Shown: positions 34,931 through 43,014 of the stretch, piece by piece
Layout of the letters: each line of letters starts with the position of its first letter
Position numbering within the stretch: the first letter of the stretch is position 1
Source of the DNA: Acidobacteriota bacterium
Lineage (GTDB): Bacteria; Acidobacteriota; Terriglobia; Acidiferrales; UBA7541
Direction: 5' to 3'
Assembly: GCA_013289695.1 (NCBI GenBank)
Contig: JABCZK010000002.1
Span: forward strand, 62,001 to 126,000
DNA length: 64,000 bases
Notes under the pieces: generated by a model
Seen by the model: only the letters and a program-made list of their open reading frames with translations
Told to the model about the DNA's origin: nothing
Database searches by the model: none
Made by a program: the position numbers and the translations under genes

Positions 34931-34996
34931 CTGATAAGCGTAACCGAACATCTGCTTTTGGCCGAAATTCCACTTGATTGCATAAGCGTTAATCAG
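34931..34996 (-). repeat. Degenerate ~60-bp dispersed repeat, copy R2 (inverted)
   Basis: On the minus strand it begins CTGATTAACGCTTAT and ends GGTTACGCTTATCAG, so the ends are imperfect inverted repeats. This is the most complete copy. It is oriented opposite to the others and lies in the ~265-bp gap between two divergent genes. Confidence 0.65.
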
Positions 34997-35079
34997 GAGT
35001 TAGGGTTTCGATTACTCTTCACATTTTCCGATCAACGAGTTCTGGCAGTGGCGGGTTATATTGAGCTGCGGGGATTGTG

Positions 35080-36099
35080 ATGAAGCTCTTGATCTTTGCT
35101 CTTTGTGTAGTGTTTGCGGTTGGCGGCGGAAGCGCGCAGCAGACTACGTGGCAGCCGTCGCCGGGTCATACGCAAGTGCCGATATGGCCGGGAGCTGTGC
35201 CTGATCAGCAGCCCGTCGCGGAGCCGGAGGTCGCTAAGACGACGGGGAAGGAATTCCTGGTTGCCGGCAGGCCGGCCGTGGGAGTGAGCCACGTGTCGCA
35301 GCCGACGATGACGGTCTATTCGCCAACGGGGAAAAATACGGGGGCTGCGGTCGTCGTCTTCCCCGGTGGCGGCTATGAGGACCTGGCCATTGATCTGGAA
35401 GGCACGGAGGTCTGTGACTGGCTGACGGCCAAAGGGATCACGTGTGTGCTGTTGAAGTACCGTGTGCCGGGTGACGAAAGGTATCCGAAATCGGCGCCAT
35501 ATCCGAAATCGGGGCCGTATCCGGAATCACCGATGGCATTGGAAGATGCGCAGAGGACGCTGGGGCTGGTGCGTTTTCACGCGGCGGAGTGGCAGATCGA
35601 TCCATACAAGATTGGAGTGCTAGGGTTTTCGTCTGGCGGGCATCTGTCAGCTGCGATCAGCACGCATTTTGCGAAGCGTTTGTACCCCACTGTCGATGCT
35701 GCCGACAAAGAAAGCTGCCGCCCGGATTTTGCGGTGGCCATTTATCCGGGACATCTGTCACTTTCCGCGGCGGAATGGGATGCCAACCAGAGCGCCAAGA
35801 AGTTTGTGGTGCCTCATCCGGCGAATGCCGATAAAGAACTTTCGTTGAATCCCGATATTCCTGTCACCAGCCAGACGCCGCCTACGTTTTTGCTGCAGGC
35901 GGAGGATGACCACGTGGACAACGTAGACGATTCGCTGGCGTACTACATCGCGCTAAAGAAGGCCGGGGTTCCCGCGGAGATGCATTTGTATGCGCAGGGC
36001 GGGCATGCGTTTGGGTTGCGACGGACGGAGCTTCCGATAACGGGATGGCCCGAGTTGGTGGAGACTTGGCTGGGGACGATCGGAATGATTCCGAAATAA
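35080..36099 (+). CDS. Secreted alpha/beta hydrolase (esterase/xylanase-like)
   Basis: 339 residues with a signal peptide (LLIFALCVVFAVGGGSAQ). The oxyanion region is VVVFPGGGYEDLA; the nucleophile elbow GFSSGGHLSA supplies the catalytic Ser; Asp lies in AEDDHVDNV and His in GGHAFGLR. The layout matches esterases often annotated as acetyl-xylan esterase or endo-1,4-beta-xylanase B-like. A short tandem repeat (YPKSAPYPKSGPYPESP) occurs in a surface loop at about residue 130. A GTG one codon earlier is an alternative start. Confidence 0.88.
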   Translation: MKLLIFALCVVFAVGGGSAQQTTWQPSPGHTQVPIWPGAVPDQQPVAEPEVAKTTGKEFLVAGRPAVGVSHVSQPTMTVYSPTGKNTGAAVVVFPGGGYEDLAIDLEGTEVCDWLTAKGITCVLLKYRVPGDERYPKSAPYPKSGPYPESPMALEDAQRTLGLVRFHAAEWQIDPYKIGVLGFSSGGHLSAAISTHFAKRLYPTVDAADKESCRPDFAVAIYPGHLSLSAAEWDANQSAKKFVVPHPANADKELSLNPDIPVTSQTPPTFLLQAEDDHVDNVDDSLAYYIALKKAGVPAEMHLYAQGGHAFGLRRTELPITGWPELVETWLGTIGMIPK

Positions 36100-36192
36100 T
36101 TCATATTGGAATTGCGCCGGAAGTTGAGACCGCCTCTCGAATTGATTTCCCGAACTTCCCTGCCAACCCGCGTTGTTATATAAGAGCTAATT

Positions 36193-38493
36193 ATGAGAAC
36201 TCGCAACCTCAAGAAAACGGTGCTCCCACCATTTGCGATTGCCGCCGCCGTAATTCTGGTCGTAATTTTATCGCTCGCAACGCCGCACCCTCGCTCCGCA
36301 GATCACTCAGTGCCTGCCAATCCTCCACCGCTCTGGACGATTGATCTCGCTCAATTCGGCTACCAAGGGCGTCCGCCAATCAAACTATCCAACGCCGACA
36401 ACTGGGGCGGCGCAACCTACAATCAAGGAGTCGTTTTCACCGATTCAGAAACTCTCGTGGCGTATTTTGTCGTACACGAAGATCCACCGGGAGCGACCGC
36501 CGACCGCAAACCACTACCCACCGACCCTTATCGTTTGGTCGCCGTATTCTTTAATTCCGCCACTCATGAATTTATCAAGAAAATGAGTTGGATCATGCCG
36601 GGCAACGACCAATACGTTTCCCTGGCGAATTTCTTTCCCGCTACGAACGGCCGTTTCGTCGTCCGGTACGCCGACACCCTTGCGCTGTACTCCTCTTCGT
36701 TCAAATGCATCACCTGGCGCAAAATCGGCTACGGAATCGACATCATTGCGAGTCCTGCCGGGGACACACTTTTGCTGCTCGAAACCAAGCAGACGGACGG
36801 GCGGTGGACGCAGAAATTAGAGATCATCGACACCGATCGCCTCGCGACCGTCAAATCCTGGACCTCGACTCCCGATCATAGGGACGAAGCTTTGTGGGGC
36901 GAGCAAATCATTGCCCGTAACCGAAGCTCGACTTCGATCCAACTTCTCGACGCCGACCCGCGCCCGTGGTTCGGCTCGGACGTTAACGCCCCCAAGTTTC
37001 TCAGTCCCGATACCCTCGCCGTGCTCGGCGGTGGCGCCGTACAAAATGTCATGGCCGTTTCGACTGACGGCAAGGTTCTTCGGAAATTTGACCTTGGACT
37101 GGAGCAGTCTTCTGGCCCAATCGTTGGCTCGAGGGACGGACATCGCTATGCGGTTCCGGCGATGCGCTGGGGCGTAGGCCGAAATAACATTCCCGACGTT
37201 GTTCACGCTAGAGTTTTCAGTCTCGATCGCGACGCGCCGATACTCACCCTCGACGTCTCGCGCCATACCAACGGTAGTCCAGATTTTTTCACTCCTTATG
37301 GGGACACTCGGTCTGGCGGTGGCCCCCTGGCTCTTTCGTCCGACGGACTTCTGCTCGCGGTAAAATCCGGCGGAATTGTGCAGCTCTATTCGGTGCCAGC
37401 TTCGGGAAGTTTGCCGGAATCTGAAGCGGCCACTCAGGCGACGTCACCCGCACAGCTGCCTGATTTGCAAGCCAGCTACACGGGTCCTTCCCAGCCGCCG
37501 GCACCGCTCGTCGAGCAAGCTCTTTCCTGGCTGCCCGCGAACACCGAATCGGTGGTCGCCGCAAACGGCCCCTTCCCGTTCCCCGATCTGCAGATGGTAG
37601 ATGACGATGCTCAGGATAACGCCAGCGGTGCCCAGCCGACCGCTCAGCCCAGCGAAGCGGCCGAAATTCAAAATGGCTTTCGATCTCTTCCACTCTCACT
37701 GTTCGGAATGTTTGGTTCAAAGAAATCGCCCTTTGGGCCATCGTCCTTTCGCGCGAAGGTCCTTCTGGCCATCGAAGGCAGCCGAAATTTCGGGGCGCCG
37801 CATGGGCTCGGTATCGGGCTTTATCAAGGTTGTGACATCGCAATTTTCGATCACGACATTACCACCGACACCGAGGCCTTTCTAAAATCCGCTGCAAAGA
37901 AAATCTTTAAGACCGAGAAAATTGAAGGACACCAAGTGACGGTGTTTCGGGAAAAACTCGAAGAAGACACTTGGGCTACCTATGTGACATTTCCAAAACC
38001 GAATATCGCTATCGCTGCAACCAGCGAAGCCTACTTGCGTGAAGTCCTTCTCCGCATCGACGGAAAAACTGGCCCGCGCGCTCTGCCCGCAACGCTACCC
38101 GAATGGGAATACGCCGACACTCACGCCGAATTCTGGACTCTCCGTCATTTTGACCGTGAAGGTATGAAAACCGATCCGAGCTCGCCGTTTTGGGGCGAGA
38201 ATTCCCAGACCGTAGCAGACAAGCAGGCCATTGGATTCACATTCAAATTCAATCCGGCCACTTCAAAGACCGCTTCGCTTGTGTACCTGTCCGACGACAA
38301 AGATATTCGTCCAGCGGTAGAGAAATTCTTCTCGGCAACCAGCCGAGAAACGGGAGCTCGCGAAATGAACATGGGGTACCAACCACTCGCTCCCGGCATC
38401 ATCGAAGTTTCCGAGGATCTCGACCACTACGAATCAGCGACCCTCTCATTGCTTATGCTTCTCGCTCTGGTCGGTCACCCTGTCTACCTCTAG
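36193..38493 (+). CDS. Large exported hypothetical protein, 766 aa
   Basis: An N-terminal hydrophobic segment (FAIAAAVILVVILSLAT) suggests export or membrane anchoring. Residues about 45-400 have repeated strand-turn patterns (SPAGDTLLLLETK, DTLAVLGGGAVQNVMAVSTDG and LSSDGLLLAVKSGGIVQLYS) suggesting a beta-propeller. A linker rich in Pro, Ala and Gln (about 405-505) leads to a distinct C-terminal domain (KVLLAIEGSRNFGAPHGLGIG, HQVTVFREKLEEDTWATYVTF). No catalytic motif is recognised. Repeat R3 follows its stop by about 50 bp. Confidence 0.75.
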   Translation: MRTRNLKKTVLPPFAIAAAVILVVILSLATPHPRSADHSVPANPPPLWTIDLAQFGYQGRPPIKLSNADNWGGATYNQGVVFTDSETLVAYFVVHEDPPGATADRKPLPTDPYRLVAVFFNSATHEFIKKMSWIMPGNDQYVSLANFFPATNGRFVVRYADTLALYSSSFKCITWRKIGYGIDIIASPAGDTLLLLETKQTDGRWTQKLEIIDTDRLATVKSWTSTPDHRDEALWGEQIIARNRSSTSIQLLDADPRPWFGSDVNAPKFLSPDTLAVLGGGAVQNVMAVSTDGKVLRKFDLGLEQSSGPIVGSRDGHRYAVPAMRWGVGRNNIPDVVHARVFSLDRDAPILTLDVSRHTNGSPDFFTPYGDTRSGGGPLALSSDGLLLAVKSGGIVQLYSVPASGSLPESEAATQATSPAQLPDLQASYTGPSQPPAPLVEQALSWLPANTESVVAANGPFPFPDLQMVDDDAQDNASGAQPTAQPSEAAEIQNGFRSLPLSLFGMFGSKKSPFGPSSFRAKVLLAIEGSRNFGAPHGLGIGLYQGCDIAIFDHDITTDTEAFLKSAAKKIFKTEKIEGHQVTVFREKLEEDTWATYVTFPKPNIAIAATSEAYLREVLLRIDGKTGPRALPATLPEWEYADTHAEFWTLRHFDREGMKTDPSSPFWGENSQTVADKQAIGFTFKFNPATSKTASLVYLSDDKDIRPAVEKFFSATSRETGAREMNMGYQPLAPGIIEVSEDLDHYESATLSLLMLLALVGHPVYL

Positions 38494-38544
38494 CGTCCGG
38501 CTGCGGCGGATTTGCATAATTAGGAATATCCCTATTCCACATGC

Positions 38545-38606
38545 CTGATAAACGCCGTCCAAGTGGATTTCAGGCAATTTGACTTTTCCGGTTACGACAA
38601 ACCAGG
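38545..38606 (+). repeat. Degenerate ~60-bp dispersed repeat, copy R3
   Basis: CTGATAAACGC, CAAGTGGATTTC and TTTTCCGGTTACGACAAACC in the same order as copies R2 and R4. It lies 52 bp downstream of the 766-residue gene. Confidence 0.6.
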
Positions 38607-38972
38607 ACTTATCAAGCCAGAATGTCCCGACAGCCTTCTGACTCGGAATAGCTTCAGGTTAGCGGCGCGACTGACCCTGAGCAAACGCGAAGGGCACCCA
38701 CCGGTACGCCGACATCATCAAATCCAACTAAGACTCCACCAACAATCCCAGTCCCTTTTCGCATCTCGCCATCCATTACGGGATGGACACTCTGTCACGT
38801 TGTGGCAAGGCCATAGAGCAGTAAGGCCTTAACCCGCGGTGGTCACCACTTCAGTGCATTTGTCGGCAAGAATATTCTCTTCGCCCTTGTCGTCTTTTCC
38901 TCGCCGTTTCCGATTGTATAGATAGAGAGTCGCCAACGCTCGCACATCGAGAAGCTGTGAGGAGGCGGTACC
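38607..38972. other. Gene-free stretch
   Basis: About 365 bp between repeat R3 and the next gene. A frame of 89 codons crosses it (38563-38832) but starts inside the repeat and resembles no protein. No RNA or mobile-element signature is seen. Confidence 0.35.
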
Positions 38973-39647
38973 ATGAGATATTTCGGCAGGTTTATGCTTT
39001 TGACATTGGGCCTAGGTGTCGTCGCTTTTGTCCTGTCGTCTCTTCCGGGGCACCCGGTAGTCGCGGCGGCAGAAGGCCCGGGGGTCACAGTAGTGAATAC
39101 GCCACTGCCGGTGAACGTCGGCAACTTCCCCTCGACGCAGGCCGTAAGCGGGACGGTGAACTTCGGAAATTTCCCTTCTTCGCTTGGCGTGAGCAATGTG
39201 AGCGGCGCTCCCCTCTATGTCCGCGATGTCGATAACGCTGCCCACCATCCGTTCGCCGCGGGGTTGTCCACGGGGTTGACTTGTACCGTCGCTCCGGGCA
39301 GCGGCGTCTGCAATGCTTCATTCTCGGTGCCCTCTGGCGAGGAGCTGGTCATCGAGACTGTCTCGATCGACGCCTTTCTCAGCCCCGGGTTCAAAGCCAT
39401 TGGCATCATCGCGGTGACCACAGGCGGCACCGCCATGGCCTGCGCGCTTCCACTCAACTTTGTGGACACCATTTCCGGATTCGACCAATGGATCGTCACC
39501 CAACCGATGCGCTTGTATGCCGACCCAGGCTCGACCGTCGGGGTAAGTATCTCTCAGAATGACACCGGCGCGGGTGGCACGAATCAATTCGAGATTTCGG
39601 GCTACACCGTCGCATGCGGCGCCGGCACGGGCTGCCCGATACCCTAG
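38973..39647 (+). CDS. Exported hypothetical protein, 224 aa
   Basis: Signal peptide (FMLLTLGLGVVAFVLSSL, cleavage near AAAEG). The mature part starts with two similar short units (NTPLPVNVGNFPSTQAVSGT and VNFGNFPSSLGVSNV) and then a beta-rich domain with four Cys (LTCTVAPGSGVCNA, MACALP and YTVACGAGTGCP) that could form disulfides outside the cytoplasm. The ATG has GAGGAGG about nine bases upstream. The family is unknown to me. Repeat R4 lies 214 bp downstream. Confidence 0.7.
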   Translation: MRYFGRFMLLTLGLGVVAFVLSSLPGHPVVAAAEGPGVTVVNTPLPVNVGNFPSTQAVSGTVNFGNFPSSLGVSNVSGAPLYVRDVDNAAHHPFAAGLSTGLTCTVAPGSGVCNASFSVPSGEELVIETVSIDAFLSPGFKAIGIIAVTTGGTAMACALPLNFVDTISGFDQWIVTQPMRLYADPGSTVGVSISQNDTGAGGTNQFEISGYTVACGAGTGCPIP

Positions 39648-39860
39648 CGCCTGCTAACTTCTAGCGGGAGTTTGCATCCAGTGGCAAGCCTGACGCACTT
39701 TCATATTCTCGTCGAGTTTAGGCAACTGGTCGATGTCGAGCCACAGCTATTGGAACGAGCGCTCATTACCCACTACACGGACGAAGTGCCTGATCAATCG
39801 AAAACTGGTTCGTTTCCGGATAGGTATCGAGAACAGGGAGTATCACCACCTAATGGGCTA

Positions 39861-39915
39861 CTGCCTAACGCATTAATCGGAAACTGGCCCTCATTGTCCG
39901 GTTACGACAAATCAG
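39861..39915 (+). repeat. Degenerate ~60-bp dispersed repeat, copy R4
   Basis: CTGCCTAACGCATTAATCGG, a loop ending CCTCATTG, then TCCGGTTACGACAAATCAG. TAATCGGA and TCCGGTTA can pair with one wobble. This copy looks most like an integron attC site (a 5' GCCTAAC box and inner paired boxes) but lacks a consensus GTTRRRY at its 3' end. Confidence 0.6.
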
Positions 39916-39918
39916 GAG

Positions 39919-40344
39919 TTGACGGCAGGCTCACCTTTGGTGCTGCGTGGAATCGTTCAGTTTGGCAACTCTTTCTATCGCCTTGTCCACTTCCCCTCGG
40001 ACACCATCGACGTCGTACGGATTGCCTCTCGGGTCTATATATACGGGCCCGTTCACGCTTGCGACGAGGCGCTTATCGTCCTGCTTTTCCTGCCACAATA
40101 TCGCAGGCTTGGATGGTATGCCGTCATTGTTTCGACGACCGCGACGCTGACGTCCTTTGTCCTATCGACGGCTGTGCTTTATTTCGCTGCGAAGGCCGCA
40201 GACCCAACTATGAAATGGTCCGGTCTAGCAGTGATCGGAACATACGTCCTGGCAATCGCAGTAGGAATTGCGGTAGGTGGAGTTGCGGGCGCGATTCTGA
40301 CTCGCAAGTTGCTCTCCGGCGGCAAGCGGGCGTCAACTGATTAA
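39919..40344 (+). CDS. Hypothetical membrane protein, 141 aa
   Basis: Three or four predicted membrane segments (EALIVLLFLPQY, WYAVIVSTTATLTSFVLSTAVLYFAA, GLAVIGTYVLAIAVGIAVGGVAGAIL). The TTG at 39919 directly abuts repeat R4; a TTG at 39937 with GGCAGG upstream is an alternative start. The stop codon lies inside repeat R5. The family is not recognised. Confidence 0.55.
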   Translation: MTAGSPLVLRGIVQFGNSFYRLVHFPSDTIDVVRIASRVYIYGPVHACDEALIVLLFLPQYRRLGWYAVIVSTTATLTSFVLSTAVLYFAAKAADPTMKWSGLAVIGTYVLAIAVGIAVGGVAGAILTRKLLSGGKRASTD

Positions 40345-40372
40345 CGCTTACCGGAAGCTAGCCCTCATTGGT
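40337..40372 (+). repeat. Degenerate dispersed repeat, copy R5 (interrupted)
   Basis: CTGATTAACGCTTACCGGAA and GCCCTCATTG match the first half of R4; the second half (TCCGGTTACG...) is missing. The sequence after it is the 3' end of a group II intron on the opposite strand. Confidence 0.6.
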
Positions 40373-40483
40373 GGAGTCGAGGTGTGGCGCGGTGGGTTAG
40401 GTTCAGCCTATCCGTTGCCGACTCTTTCGTCTGTCGGTGCCTCACTCGCTGGACCATGCTGCCGTCTTCACACCCCGCTCATC

Positions 40484-40516
40484 GAACCGGACTGGCGGAT
40501 TGCCCACATCCGGCTC
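40484..40516 (-). ncRNA. Group II intron domain V-like hairpin
   Basis: 33 nt; outer stem GAGCCGGA/TCCGGTTC with the catalytic AGC near the 5' side and a GCAA-type terminal loop (TGGGCAATCC). It is located between the maturase stop and the intron 3' end, as expected. Confidence 0.7.
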
Positions 40517-40528
40517 TCGGAGAAAGTC

Positions 40529-40935
40529 TCACGATGTCGCCCACGGAAGACTGCGGGTCCGTCTGGTGAGACGGGCTAGGCCCAGCTTATCGTGGATAAC
40601 GGCGTCCGAGAACCTCTGGCTCACCTGCCACGAAATACTGTGCTTTCTACGCAGCCACTGACGCAACCTTTGCAGGCATGAGTGTCCACCGCCCGATAGG
40701 CTTTGCTGACTGGCCCGAGACAGAAGTAGTTGGCCCATCCAATTATCGTGCGGTTGAGCTTGGCTACCACCATCCCCTGGTCCAGTAGAGTTTGATCCCG
40801 TCCGGTCATTTCACTAATCGTCTCGCAGATGCGGTTCACCCGCTTCTTCGAGGGAATCTGGCCTATCGTGATCTCGCGGGTCGTCTCCGACTCCGTGCGG
40901 CGACTCGACCATCGTCGCCGCACGCTCGCGGTCAA
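40529..40935 (-). pseudogene. Group II intron maturase, C-terminal fragment with frameshift
   Basis: Two overlapping frames (40621-40935 and 40529-40738) together encode the maturase X domain and C-terminal tail. The shift falls after YRAVDTHAC, where one base gained or lost separates the frames. No catalytic YADD box is present. Truncation at about 40,930 abuts the end of the DUF2846-like gene. Confidence 0.8.
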
Positions 40936-40938
40936 CCG

Positions 40939-41490
40939 TCAGTTCTTCGGATGGAAAGTGCTGAACGAGAATTTGCTGGCCATAAGCTGGCCTTCGTCGG
41001 GATCGAGCGGCTGGAAATCCATACCCAGGAATCCGAAGTCGCGCGTCCACTTGTTTTTCACGCGGAAGAAGTACACGACTCCGGCTTCCGCCGAGAGATG
41101 GGCGGCCGCAGTCGGGTGGCCGTGGCCCAAAGCCACCTCTGTTTGCCAGCTCGCGCAGAGATGATGCTCGCCGGGGTCCACGGTAAAGGAAAAATAGGAA
41201 TCGCCATGCGTCGCTCCCACCCAAACGCCGTCTACGCCCGCGCGGACGGTGGGTCGGGGGAATGAGCCGTATTCCGTATCGTCCTCAATGAGATAAACCA
41301 GCGCCTTGCCCGCTTGCGGCTGACCGAGCGGGTGCTGCTTTTCGGTTTTCACTTCGAATTTGGCGTTGTCCAGGCCGCAACCTCCCGGAGCGACCGCAGT
41401 GCCTGCAGCGTCTTGTGCAAAAGCCGGCGCCGCAAACAGAAACAATACGGTAAGCACTTTCGTATATCCACTTACATGCAGTCTGATCAT
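40939..41490 (-). CDS. Exported DUF2846-like protein
   Basis: 183 residues from the ATG at 41490, six bases after GGGAG; an open frame extends 67 codons upstream without protein character. Signal peptide (KVLTVLFLFAAPAFAQ). The mature domain (ALVYLIEDDTEYGSFPRPTV, DSYFSFTVDPGEHHLCASWQ, GVVYFFRVKNKW) resembles DUF2846, a small beta-sandwich found in envelope proteins. The function is unknown. Confidence 0.72.
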   Translation of the reverse strand: MIRLHVSGYTKVLTVLFLFAAPAFAQDAAGTAVAPGGCGLDNAKFEVKTEKQHPLGQPQAGKALVYLIEDDTEYGSFPRPTVRAGVDGVWVGATHGDSYFSFTVDPGEHHLCASWQTEVALGHGHPTAAAHLSAEAGVVYFFRVKNKWTRDFGFLGMDFQPLDPDEGQLMASKFSFSTFHPKN

Positions 41491-41741
41491 TTTCATCTCC
41501 CTTCGGCTGCCGCAGCCCCATTTGCATTGGTTCTCGTTACACTCAATAGGACGTGCCACAATCGCGAGCGAGTACGCCTGTTCGCATGAGTTTCCGTCCC
41601 TGCAACATTCGGGATAGAATTTTTGCGAAATGCCGGACCGAAGCGCGCTCTTTGCCTCGCGCATGCAGTTGCGGGACCTCGTGGCCTGCAACGATCTCTG
41701 CGTGCGAGTCCACGGACACGACCGAGGGGGCGAACTAAGCG

Positions 41742-42104
41742 ATGCAATTCAACAAGGCGCAGCCGTCGTCGCCGAATCGCGCGGTCGCGTCACTGCCTAT
41801 GCTTCCTCTGTTGCTTTTTTGGGCCATGCCGTTCTCTGCGCTCGCATTCGCTATTATCGCAATCGGTAGAGGTTTTGCCTTCACGGCAAACATGCTTACC
41901 TTAGTGATGGTTGACCAAATCAACCTGAAACTGACGGAAAAAGAGCGCATCCCTTCATGGGCTTGGGACCTCACGGCCGGACAGAAACACAAGCGGCTTT
42001 ATCCGGATAGCAAACTAAGTTTTCTCTTTGGTTTATGCTGGATTTCAACGGCCGTGTGTTTCCCGATTCTGCTGTGGTCGATGGGATTTTTTGGCCGAAG
42101 ATAG
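41742..42104 (+). CDS. Hypothetical membrane protein, 120 aa
   Basis: Two membrane segments (LPLLLFWAMPFSALAFAIIAIG and LFGLCWISTAVCFPILLWSMG) separated by a polar loop with ERIPSWAWDLTAGQKHKRLY. I do not recognise the family. Repeat R6 follows the stop by about 18 bp. The ~250 bp upstream contain nothing else I can identify. Confidence 0.6.
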   Translation: MQFNKAQPSSPNRAVASLPMLPLLLFWAMPFSALAFAIIAIGRGFAFTANMLTLVMVDQINLKLTEKERIPSWAWDLTAGQKHKRLYPDSKLSFLFGLCWISTAVCFPILLWSMGFFGRR

Positions 42105-42121
42105 CGGTTTGCTGGCCAAGT

Positions 42122-42145
42122 CCTGACGCATTAACCGGAAAAGTG
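42122..42145 (+). repeat. Degenerate dispersed repeat, copy R6 (truncated by the MITE-like element)
   Basis: CCTGACGCATTAACCGGAAA matches the first half of R4 and stops just before the inverted repeat of the MITE-like element at 42151. Confidence 0.5.
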
Positions 42146-42150
42146 CTTCT

Positions 42151-42297
42151 GAAGCCGTGAAAAAACCTATTTGCCTTGTTTTTCGCACATTTTTGGACAA
42201 GGAAAATATCTAGCGATGTCCGAATAATCGCTCACAGAGCTTCTAATTGAGAAAAGTTTTCAAAGCCATTTAAGAGGTTAGGTTTTTTCACAGCTTC
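42151..42297. mobile_element. MITE-like element, copy 2 (intact ends)
   Basis: 147 bp with terminal inverted repeats GAAGCCGTGAAAAAACCTA and TAGGTTTTTTCACAGCTTC (18 of 19 pair). The flanks TTCT on both sides could be a 4-bp target duplication. It has no ORF, so any movement would need a transposase from elsewhere. Confidence 0.82.
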
Positions 42298-42411
42298 TTC
42301 TTCAAATGTGCGGCCAATGCGTCGCTTCGTCGTTCATTACGCGGGCGTCGAGGCCCAGCCTTCCCGCAGCATCGATCTGCGGTGCGCTGGCATCGCCTGG
42401 GGGTGACGCAG

Positions 42412-42500
42412 CTTTCCATTGAGGCGAACTTGTCAGTGAGCAAGTCGTAGCCGCAGCCGAGGTCCAGAATGCGTTCCTCAGCACGGTGCCAATCGTGGTC
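42412..42500 (-). pseudogene. Methyltransferase fragment
   Basis: A short frame encodes DWHRAEERILDLGCGYD then LLTDKFAS, matching the SAM-binding motif I of a class I methyltransferase, with a stop immediately upstream and no family sequence downstream. A decayed gene piece of at most ~30 residues. I see nothing else identifiable between 42,298 and 42,809. Confidence 0.45.
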
Positions 42501-42809
42501 CTACTATAATGTTTAGAGTGACGGCGCACAGAGAGTCGGTGCGCATCGATGGAAGACGCCAGAAGACTCGGGCGTTCCAAAAACCTCTCCGAAGACGCCG
42601 CCGTAAATTGTTGAATCAGCACGCTTGGATATAGCCCGGTAGCGCGTTCCGAAATCAGATATTTTTAGCACACCGCTGACGTGGATGAGCACTGACCTGC
42701 AACAAGCTTGACCCTTCTTGACTCATTCCGATAGCATTCCCCGCATTCGGCTCGCGCTGTTTCGACCGATGGCGATTAACTTACAATCGGGCCGCGCCCT
42801 GAAAAGGGG

Positions 42810-42980
42810 GTGAGCACGTCGAAAAGCTTCCGATCTGTCTTCGCGACGGCTGTCCTAGTCTTTGCCGTTCTCTTTACTTGCGTCGGAGTAGGACAATACT
42901 GGTTTTTGCGATGGCAACTTAATCAAGAAACAAAGAGTGATCTCAACCTTGCAACAAACAGCGGTACCCTTCCAAACTAG
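42810..42980 (+). CDS. Small single-pass membrane protein, 56 aa
   Basis: GTG at 42810 to TAG at 42978-42980. A basic N-terminus (STSKSFRS) is followed by one hydrophobic helix (VFATAVLVFAVLFTCVGVG) and a polar tail with QYWFLRWQLNQETKS. A purine-rich AAAAGGGG lies directly upstream but with short spacing. It is too short for homology judgement. Confidence 0.4.
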   Translation: MSTSKSFRSVFATAVLVFAVLFTCVGVGQYWFLRWQLNQETKSDLNLATNSGTLPN

Positions 42981-43014
42981 AGCCTCGCAACTGCTTCTCT
43001 AGCTGAAGGTTGGA

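Larger units (their letters stand above)
40373..40935 (-). mobile_element. Group II intron remnant (3' end with domain V and maturase C-terminus)
   Basis: On the minus strand a fragment of an intron-encoded reverse transcriptase/maturase (GQIPSKKRVNRICETI, then LNRTIIGWANYFCLGPVSKA) is followed, after a one-base frameshift near 40,680, by RLRQWLRRKHS and LGLARLTRRTRSLPWA, the usual C-terminus. About 55 bp further lies a domain V-like hairpin at 40484-40516 with the AGC triad (GAGCCGGATG ... GTCCGGTTC), then a conserved-looking 3' region. The 5' intron half and the RT domain are gone, so it cannot move or splice by itself. Confidence 0.8.

Noticed and set aside
38563-38832. An 89-residue gene after repeat R3
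   Set aside because: Its start lies inside the repeat and the translation resembles no protein.
39861-39918. A canonical integron attC site
   Set aside because: The 5' box and inner boxes look right, but no GTTRRRY core site is found at the 3' end and no integrase is in the window. Kept only as a hypothesis in the findings.
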